Part shown: positions 55,881 to 64,000 of the stretch, in pieces
Position numbering within the stretch: the first letter of the stretch is position 1
Layout: every line of letters begins with the position of its first letter
Made by a program: the position numbers and the translations under genes
Notes under the pieces: model-generated
The model's database searches: none
Told to the model about the DNA's origin: nothing
The model's input: the letters and a program-made list of their open reading frames with translations, nothing else
Assembly (NCBI GenBank): GCA_023014335.1
Contig: JAECYW010000001.1
Coordinates: 2,976,001 to 3,040,000 of the forward strand
DNA from: Galerina marginata
Lineage: Eukaryota > Basidiomycota > Agaricomycetes > Agaricales > Galerinaceae
Length of the DNA: 64,000 nucleotides
Direction: 5' to 3'

Positions 55881-57636
55881 GATAGCTTAGCTTTTTGAGA
55901 CCCTCTGACCACCTTACTTTTCTCTGTTCTTCCTTCTCATCTTTTTCTCTGGGGCCAGCTTTGGCCAACCACTCACTATTTTTCATATATCCGTTGTCCT
56001 CCCATCGAAAAAGCCCACCAGCAGAATATTGGGCAAAGGAGTAGCGAGTTTCTCCCTCAGAAACAGGGGTATTTGAATGGCGGATAAGAGCTGAAGGTAT
56101 AAAAATCGTTGAACCCGGAGGAAAGCGAATTATATACCCTAAATCCCAAAGAACTAGATGCCCCCCAAGGTCTGGATTATACGACCCCAAGGCGGTGATC
56201 GCACACCACCCCCAGGAAAGATTGGCCCAGTCTCGATGAGGATAAGAAACTGTCTGCGGGCCAAGGTTGAAGGTAGCTGCAGCAAAGACACTGTTATCAT
56301 AGAGCTTCACAAGATCAGGTGAGTCGGTGAGGATGTTGTTAAGAGTTGTGGAGTATTCTTTATATAAGCGCGGTGCAAACGCCTCAAAAAGACCTATCAG
56401 ATTAAATTAGATCTTACCCGTGAATTTTGGATTGGTACTTACGGCTGGTGTGCCCAGAAATGCGCCTGAAGGCAGGCATTTGAGCGAGTTCATTAAGAAT
56501 TGGTGTGTTTTTATCAGTATTCACAACTCTGGCGGGTAATTCTCGACCTCCTCCATGTGAGATCCCAAGAGAAAGGGCCGGAAAATGACCCCGGCGGTGG
56601 TGCTGGAATTTTGCAGGTACTTGAAGTTGACATCTAGCCTGGTCCATTCCAGAGGCACCCTGTTTCTGGACATCATCCCAGTCGTGGTCTTTGGGCATAC
56701 CGCCGAGCAGACCAAAAACCCGTCTGTCACAATCAATAAGGGGAACTGTATCTCTGAAAAAAACATTGATGAACAAAATACTAAAGATGCAAGGGAGACC
56801 TTACATCCCATTCCAGTCAACCCGCTTCATGTTGTATTTGCCCTCAAGCTCTGCAAGTCCGTACACGGACCAGTCTTGTTCAGCCTCCTTACGACCTATC
56901 CATGCTGGGAGGGTTACGTGCTTGGCAAGGTCGCTTTTGGCCTCCAATGTGGACAACATTGCATATGGTGCCGCTCTTTTTCGGTATTTCCGGCTGCATT
57001 CCTTGATTGTGCTTCCGCTTGATGCTTGGGATTCCGCTCGCTTTACACCGCGTTTCGACCGTTTCTTCATTGTTGACCACTGGTTCTTGGTTATACCAGG
57101 AGGCCGAGCTATATTGGGGGGGTTGTGTTCCACCAGAGACGCTGATGGAGCTGGGTCGGCATCCAGTGCACTTTCTGGTCCATTATCCACTTCGACATCA
57201 TGGTCGGAGGCTGTTTCTTCATCATCTGCAGCCAAACAGGCAAGGTATTTATTGACGGAGAACGTAGAGGGGGCTTTGAGAGGTTCGGCCAGTTCAAACC
57301 TGTACGGCGAGAATTTTGCACCTGAGCGAGTTGTACGGCCTACAAAAGTATTAGTATAAAGTGTTCCTAAGGTTTAGAATGCAAGAGCAGTTGCCCCAGA
57401 AATTTATTTCTTGCAATGGCAGGCTGCGTCTGAAACAACGGATCCAAGGTCGGCCCCGTCAGTTCAGATGCAGTCGTCCACAAAACAATACATGGGCTCC
57501 CAGACGTAGCACTTTAGTGGCAGGCTACGTCTGAACAAACGGATCCAAGGTCGGCCCCGTCGGTTCAGATGCGGTCGTCCAAAAAGTCTACTCAAAGCTC
57601 ATCCATAGGTCGTAGAGAGAACCACTTACTGGACAT
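55864..57636 (-). CDS. TET/JBP-like 2-oxoglutarate/Fe(II) dioxygenase
   Basis: Four exons: 57636-57630 (only 7 nt, ATG TCC A), 57339-56805, 56753-56443 and 56393-55864; sum 1383 nt, 460 aa. N-terminus MSSRTTRSGAKFSPYRFELAEP, then an acidic and a K/R-rich region. The double-stranded beta-helix follows: IDTVPLIDCDRRVFGLLGG, RRGHFPALSLGISHGGG, then NLGPQTVSYPHRDW with the iron ligands H337 and D339, GGHLVLWDLGYIIRFPPGS, SALIRHSN with the third ligand H390, and ETRYSF with R401 for 2-oxoglutarate. All ligands are present, so it could be active. This mushroom family resembles TET/JBP oxygenases, which oxidise 5-methylcytosine or thymine in DNA; the assignment is from motif order and memory of the family. 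C-terminus rich in K/E. Confidence 0.68.
57415..57590. repeat. Tandem pair, about 103-bp period, inside intron 1 of the dioxygenase gene
   Basis: TGGCAGGCTGCGTCTGAAAC and TGGCAGGCTACGTCTGAACA begin two copies, each followed by GGATCCAAGGTCGGCCCCGT and TTCAGATGC(A/G)GTCGTCCA. The intron (57629-57340) is about 290 nt, several times longer than the others in this window. Confidence 0.8.
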
Positions 57637-58825
57637 GGTTAAGAGGTATAGGCTATAGTGCTTTTGGTTCAGCCCTCAGTCCACAAAACAGAAAGATGAG
57701 ACGGCTTCACAAACGTTTTGCGGTGTTTAAAAGGGTGATGACAGCCACGATTGACGCGCAGGATTGACGCGCAGGATTGATGTGCGCCTTAGGCGGTGTT
57801 GGTATTGAGCTTAAGGCTGAGAGGAAAGCAGGAAAGCGGCAGTAGATGGGGGTGTTCAAAGTGGAGGAAAAAAAGAAAAAATGTGGGAGAGGGTTTTGGG
57901 TCAATGAGCTTAATTACGTGTTAAACAAGTAAACAGGCTTACACTGTTGAGCGGCAGAGGAGCCAATAAATTCAAATTTGAGTGAATTTAGAGCAGTTGT
58001 CATAATACAAAATCTACCTAGTAAACGAAGCATCCAATGCCCGATCTGTACTGTATAGAACCCTCCCTCTTTGCCCTCACCTTCCTCCTCAGACAGAAGG
58101 AGTATAGCACAAGCAGCCTCTGACGCGCTCCCAACCTCTCTACCTTGCTCCGATTTACTCTCGCCTATTCATACGCAACAACGAACGCCGGCAAGATGTC
58201 AACATCATGGGGGCCCTACAACGGTTCGTACCGCCGCAGGAAGTACCGTCAGTGGTGTCGCAGACCTCGTAAAAGTCAGTTGTGCATGACCGCTGGTTGA
58301 CAAATTAGATAGCTTTGGAGTAAAATGGCTGGAAAAAAATCACCAAGAGCCTCACTCAGTGCATCCCACCCTCCCGTGACGTATCCACCACAACTTCGAC
58401 TGATTTCGACAGCAAGACCGACCTGTGCCTGGACGATGACATTGTTGAGACAAGTTTCAGGTGAAGAACATACCATAGGTCTGCGCCGTTGAGGCAGCTG
58501 CTCGTGTCGCTCCAACGCCTCTTTCCTCGCTCTCTTCGTCGTACGAAAGCATACACACCGGGTCAGCTATGAAGCTCAAAGGTGCTGAGAATGGCACACA
58601 AGAAGACTCGGTACGTGAACTCCCTATCTGTAAAGGTGATTACTTTATGTCTTGTGGACATACATTTAACAAGGAACATACCAAGCTATCCAGCTCCCAC
58701 TTTCCGGGAGTTTATGTGCAGCGGCGCCTTGCGCCAGAGCAGCCTGTAGATCACTGGGGTGTTGGAATATAATTGCCCATTTGGTTTTGACATACCAAGA
58801 ATTGAAACCAACCAAGCTTATGAAG
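57637..58825. other. Intergenic stretch, nothing recognised
   Basis: Includes a short repeated ATTGACGCGCAGG near 57755. A plus-strand open frame around 58071-58289 (MPSPSSSDRRS-like) has no recognisable motif. Confidence 0.4.
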
Positions 58826-58829
58826 TTGC

Positions 58830-58995
58830 AGTCGAGACGTCGAAATTGAGCAAGGCCGAAAGTGAAACTCCGAAGTTGAAAGCGAAATCGAAATGTCCAA
58901 GTTGTTGAAGTCAACAAGTTGAAATCTCGAAATTGAAACGGCGAAATTATCGAAGTTGAAGTTGAAATCGCAAGATTGAGAGGTCGAAATCGAAA
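58830..58995. repeat. Imperfect simple repeat, GAAGTTGAAATCG type
   Basis: Purine-rich tandem units on the plus strand (GTCGAAATTGA, CGAAGTTGAAAGCGAAATCG and similar), the strand complement of the tract at 54005-54170. Confidence 0.7.
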
Positions 58996-59095
58996 CAGCA
59001 AGTGCCAAATTTAGTAACATCGGAGGTGAAAATATTACGCGAGATATTATGCGCTTGGGCGGGAATTTGAACTTGAACTATCAACTGGGCATATA

Positions 59096-59245
59096 ACAGT
59101 GCCCCGGACGTTTCTGACCCCGGTCGCTTCGATAACTACATCCCCGCCACCGCTCGACGTCAAGAGTGCTCCGGACTTTTTCTGGACATTTGTCGCCTCG
59201 ACTCAGAGCCGCGCCGCTCGTCAACAGTGCTCCGGACGTTTCTGG
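59096..59245. repeat. Three copies of a short motif (GTCAACAGTGCTCCGGACGT type)
   Basis: Copies near 59096 (CAGTGCCCCGGACGTTTCTG), 59159 (GTCAAGAGTGCTCCGGACTT) and 59219 (GTCAACAGTGCTCCGGACGT), just upstream of the 893-aa gene; related copies at 47944 and 48235. Confidence 0.65.
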
Positions 59246-59305
59246 TCACTGCTGGCTTTGCAAAGTACTATCTCTGCCACGGATCTCTCACTTCAAAGAA
59301 GTGTC

Positions 59306-62099
59306 ATGTTCCTTTCGTAAGTCGCCCTTTCCTGGTGTTTGTTGGCGCATTGGCTAACTAACCTCGTCAGCGATGCCGACAAGACAGGCGGACGAGTTCA
59401 GGTCGTCAACGGCGACCTCTACTACTCCCCAAACTCGTGGCGCACAATTTCTAACATCCCTCTTCCCGATCACCACGACGTGGAGGGCGTAACGGCTAAT
59501 ATATTCATTCCGAGCGGGATATCTCACAATGTTAGCTTTCTCCAACTAGCCGACTACCAAAGCCCGAGGTGGTGGAACATGCAGTTTGGATGGGTCGCAT
59601 TTACGCCCCGCAATCCGACATTCTGTGGGCCAGTATTGACTCCATTGTACCGCATACCCCACGAACGCGAACTCGATTTTGTGGAGGGAGAAGGATATGG
59701 CTTACCCGTCGGGGTTCTGACAGACTGGTGCAGCCTTGAGGACGACATCAAGCTTATGGTGATGCTTCTCGGAAGTTTCACTGGGAGCCCCATAGTCCTG
59801 CCAGCTTACCCTGAGGTTTTCGGATACAAGGCACGCCACAAGTCTCGAAGGACGGCGATACTTTCCTTGAAAAGGTCCCGCGATTGGTTTGTGATGTGGA
59901 TTACGGCAATATCATATCGTATTGCCATTGCTGAATCTGAGAAGAATGCTAGAATGGACCTTCCGCGCCTGGCACAGGCGGAATGGTACAAACACTTGGT
60001 CGGGAAGGGCTGCCGAGAATCTTGGTTGGATGGGTTGACGGCCTGTTCCATGGTCCGTGATTTCTCTTCCTGGACAGAAAGGGCAGGGACGTTCGTTTCA
60101 TTGCCGAAGCTGCAGAACGACTTACGATGGCCAAGAGTAGAATGGCTTTGCCATTTCGATATCGAAGTCTGGTACCTATGGAGGCTCGAATGGGCGTCGA
60201 CAACTAAATTCGCATCCTTGGCGCCCCTGGATTATCAATTGCAACGCATTGGAATGGGATCTCCCTCAACTGGCCCAATTTTATCCCGGGAAGCCCACGA
60301 CACTCCACAACCTCCTGAACCCGAACGACCTCGGGAGCACAAGTCACGGTATCTTCCCACCTGGCACGAGTGGCTGGCCGAAAGGGAAGCTGCAAATGAA
60401 CAAATTGCTCGTATCGAGACCAAGCAACGTCGGAATGAACGGATAGCAAGAGAAAAAAATCCTGGAACAAAGACTGCTCGGGTTTTCGAATGGATACCGA
60501 ATGACGATGGTGTTCTTGTCCGAACTAAAGTTCCGTCGAAACTTAATGTAGATGTCCTTGAGCAGTATGGGAATGCGCAAACACGGTACGATGCCTTCTG
60601 GCATGAGTGGGATTGCTGTGAGGAAATGGACGCAGGTGGTGGGTGTGACGACAGCGACAATGACGACGACAACGACTGCGGTGGTGACAACGATTATGCG
60701 GCACAAAGTACCGATTTGCCCTACATGGTCATGGATTGGAGAGATGAAGAAGTGCGCGTTACGAAAGGAGGATGGGCACATAGAGGAAAGAGTCTGCAGA
60801 TCGATGATAATGGAGTCTTCGCGGATCCATTGGTCACTTCCGAACAAGAAGACCAACAAGACCAAAGTTTAGAATGGGACCTGGAAGGCCATATCTTGGA
60901 GACCCTTGCGTTGAGATATGGGTATTCCGGACTGATCCCTGTCAGGAACGATTACCCACCAATGGATATAAAGGCCCAGAAAAATTTCATGAAGTTTATG
61001 GGGCTTATTTGGAGAGAAAGACACAGCAGCGCCTTTGAGAGAGCAGTAGTGCGAGCCGCCAATGATTTTACACACCGTCTGGCAACAAACGGCGTCATTT
61101 CGGATGATGAATGGGACTTAGCTCGTTCGCATCGCAACTCAGTTTCACTGCTTCCGCGATTTGCATGCATTCGCCGGCTTAAGGTTAATTTGGGAAAAGA
61201 CAAGGCAGGAAACGACAAAATCAGGACATGGTACATGTTTGACTTAGGTGAGAGGCGAACAAAACCATGGATGTTGACTGTCACGACGGCATCTCATGCC
61301 CTGATGATATGCCGACTCGACGAATCCTATAACGATGTTGACCTGGCCTGCTTTTGTTTGTCAAATGGAACACCATTCAAAACCATGCAACTCTCGACAA
61401 GTCTGACTCGTGCGCCTTATGCTACCCATTCGACTTCAACTATTGTGTCCAGGAGTCATGGATACACCTTTGTTATTGATGACTTTGCGACATATGAAAA
61501 GCGATGTTCCCAGTTCCTGACCACAAACAGACGTGGTCGGGTTGCATGCATGATGGGAGGTGTCCCTTGGAGAGTAGCCGGAGATAATGACATCAATGTA
61601 AAGTGGTCTGTCATTCTCAATGGACCTTGTGGATGGTCGCCAAACACGCAGGAGTTCATCCTAGGAATAGAAGAAGGGACACATCTGGAATACATGGATG
61701 ATGCTCTGACAGAGGCTGAGATTGCAGACATTTGTGGAAGATATGATTGTTTTACTGGTAAACAACTCTATGTAATACCAGGAAGCGAGGCTAATAACAC
61801 TTCTTTCTTTTTCAGGAAATGGAATGCAAATATCGAAGCCTTCATGGTATCCAACCCCAGACACCCTCAATGGTTCAGGATTTGACTACGGATACTGGAC
61901 AGAGTTATGCGAAGTACATTTCAAAAGCTGGAAGTGGAAGGGAACACATCCAATTGCAACTTCTTCACCGGATACGCCTGAACGACCACCCATGACTGTG
62001 ACGCACTGGGCATCAAATTTGAAGGGTTCAAGCAATTTGCGAAAAGCTAGAATTCGGATGAACAAACTAGCGGAAAAGATCATAAATGACTACTCTTAA
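59306..62099 (+). CDS. Uncharacterised 893-aa protein, multicopy agaric family
   Basis: Three exons: 59306-59316 (only 11 nt, ATG TTC CTT TC), 59371-61757 and 61816-62099; sum 2682 nt. The mini first exon joins as MFLSDADKTGGRVQVVNG. Features: SPRWWNMQFGWVAFTPRNPT, GYGLPVGVLTDWCSLEDDIK, a basic coiled-coil-like stretch (EREAANEQIARIETKQRRNE), an acidic Asp-rich tract (DDSDNDDDND), GPCGWSPNTQEFILGIEEG, and the C-terminal KPSWYPTPDTLNGSGFDYGYW with WTELCEVHFKSWKWKG. Related proteins with this ending are common in mushrooms, but I know of no demonstrated function. No transposase or enzyme motif is seen. The whole frame is open, so it appears functional. Confidence 0.75.
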
Positions 62100-63303
62100 T
62101 TGAGAAATGTGGCTTCTGCATGTCGATATAATGTACAATACTGATAATATTCTTCTTCACAACAAATCATCGCACATTTTGCACTTATGACTTTGGAAAA
62201 ATGTCAGGTTTCACCAGGATTACCCTGCAATGTACCTAAAATTACACGGCGCGATAATTTTCGGGAAGTTTACCAATCTCTCTCAATATACCTGCATTTC
62301 GACCGCATTTTTCTGTAGATTTTATCGTAAATTAAATTTTAAGCAATTCAATGTCAGTATACCCATGCTGCTATCCCACTATTCCATTGGAACTCAGGAA
62401 TATGTTTAAATGAGGGTATAAATTGGCTTCCAAATTGCTGTACACGATAATCTAATACTATCAGGGTAGCCACAGAGAAATAAGGACGCATATATCAACT
62501 GAAATCAATTGAATGAGCGGCATCACAACGTTCACTGGGACTGAAAACTTACCATTCGCCCTCAACGCAGCATGCAGAAACCAGTTCTGCAAGGTTATTA
62601 GCCAAAGAGGCATTGGAGAACGAATGTTCAGCCACCCTTTGTGACTTGAGGCATGTGGACGTGCATAAAAGGCGGGATTTCGATCGTCTATCTGATTGGA
62701 GGCCGCCCTGTTGGCAACGTAGGAATGTGGTTCAGCGACGCGCTTACTAGCTGAAAGCCCGTGAGTAGCACGAAGCGTGAATGTCGCCTGACGAATGCAA
62801 ACACGAGCCTATTCAAACCGTCAGAGCGCAGTGGAGTCGGAGAGGTGGTTACTTACCTTGATGTCCAAATAGCTTCCGATTAAGTGAAGAGCTATTGATA
62901 TTAGCAATAACTACGGATTAGCTGCGAGAACGACCATAGAGTAGGTATTGGATCATGAGCAGTCAGAATAAGCAAGAAATATTTAGATGCAGCCGATAAA
63001 TTGAGAAAAAGGCGAACCACATACATACATCCCTCCAAATGGTCATCTTTGATCATTGCAATATCCTGCCTGTAAGCCACTTCAAGGTGGTACGAATAGT
63101 ATCAATAGCCTTTATCCAAATGTATGTACACCATAAAAAATTTACCAATGTGCGGACCGAAGTATCCATGTTTTCTGAACTGCGAGCATCCAAAGTCTGT
63201 GGACAAATATGTAAGATTCATTGACTATAAAAATGTATGAATATAACAAAGTTTAAATGTCGGTGATTTTAAATACTCGATACATCAACTTTTAGGCGCT
63301 AGC
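62100..63303. other. Intergenic stretch, nothing recognised
   Basis: AT-rich. No coding exons, RNA genes or repeats that I can support. Confidence 0.4.
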
Positions 63304-64000
63304 TCAAGCCCGCGCAGGAGCACCAGCCAATGATATCTAAAAAATAAAGCGACCAGTCGTCAGCAAGCCCGGCGCCAATACCAAAAAATTATTGTCATAC
63401 CCTGTTCTCGAAGTCCTCAAATAACTTCAATTGCTTTCCTCGAAGGTCCGTAAACGATTTATGCAAATTCGAAATAGAAGCTTCATCGACAGCCTTTGAG
63501 TTCTTGACTTGGTGAAGCTCTTCTTCAAGACGCCGAATTTCGCCTATCCGAGTTGCAATTTCAGCCTCCGCGACCAAACCCCTCTGGCGCTCGACGTCCA
63601 AAAGCGCCGCCAATCGGACCAGCTCCTCCTCCTTTCTCTTCAAATCCAATCGGACAGCTTCCTTTTCCATCAATGCGCTCACAAGCCGCGCCTGAACGCC
63701 TTCGCTATCCGCTTTCGCCGACGCAAGCGCCGCGCCAAGGTCAGCGATCTCGGTGGACATAGCCAAGCGCTCAGCCTTGTGTATCTTCTCCGATTCCGCC
63801 AGCCCGGAAATGGTCGATTGTGCCGCACCTAGTCGCGCCGAGAAATCCTCGGCCGATCCCTGTGCCTCCCGCACCTGAACTGCGAGGCCGTCAATACGCA
63901 GATCCTTGCTGTTAAGCTCGTCTCTAAGGCTCTCGATAAGAAGACCCTGTGCTTCTACTTCGGTTCGGGATCTGGATACCAAATTTTCGAGATCGACATG
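63304..64000 (-). CDS. Coiled-coil protein, C-terminal part (runs off window)
   Basis: Long heptad-repeat frame from the window edge (HVDLENLVSRSRTEVEAQGL) through LRDELNSKDLRIDGLAVQV, EKEAVRLDLKRKEEELVRLA and IGEIRRLEEELHQVKNSK to FEDFENR. It is then spliced by GTATGA...TTTTTAG (63400-63337) to a short last exon ISLAGAPARA ending at 63304. Nearly the whole visible part is predicted coiled coil (A/L/E/K/R-rich). Structural or scaffold role likely; no specific family recognised. The start lies beyond the window. Confidence 0.65.

Overview
The window looks like nuclear DNA of an Agaricomycete (mushroom-forming basidiomycete). Genes on both strands carry many short introns (about 45-70 nt, GT..AG with CTNAC-like branch sites). 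The recognisable families are typical of that class: an AA9 polysaccharide monooxygenase, a PPIL4-type cyclophilin, BTB and Fic proteins, a TET/JBP-like dioxygenase, an expanded fungal deaminase-like family and several uncharacterised multicopy mushroom families.

Layout. 1-10 kb is gene-dense: a small gene cut by the window edge, a DUF1992 protein, an AA9 enzyme, a PPIL4 cyclophilin, a BTB protein and a Fic protein. Four of these genes carry single extra bases that break otherwise well conserved frames. 10-20 kb holds tandem repeats, a 107-aa coiled-coil protein, low-complexity DNA, an intact multi-exon transposase-like gene (14.0-18.3 kb) and two decayed copies of a protein phosphatase 1 gene. 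20.5-47.5 kb is one nested insertion. A CrtC/AttH (lipocalin-like) gene is cut in two by a 25.5-kb block (21603-47063) with matching 7-bp target duplications. The block is a roughly 4.7-kb foldback element with long inverted repeats. It was entered by a 15.2-kb Ty3/gypsy retrotransposon on the minus strand, and one LTR of that element was then entered by a 5.0-kb long-TIR element (7-bp duplication) and a 571-bp MITE (8-bp duplication). The length arithmetic closes exactly: 1205 (LTR) + 5017 + 7 + 571 + 8 = 6808, the observed span of the split LTR.

47.5-64 kb returns to host-like genes: a deaminase-like gene with an HCE...CCPVC zinc signature, an unknown 245-aa protein, a TET/JBP-like 2-oxoglutarate/Fe(II) dioxygenase, an 893-aa uncharacterised agaric protein and the end of a coiled-coil gene. 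A deaminase-like and a TET/JBP-like gene within 5 kb of each other, beside a large transposon nest, suggests a cluster connected with nucleic-acid modification or transposons, but this is inference.

The most unusual parts are the nested insertion with its ordered history, the very large gag polyprotein (2282 codons) with a GC-rich C-terminal module of about 1130 residues containing a possible internal duplication, and the two long-TIR elements that both duplicated 7 bp ending in TCGAC.
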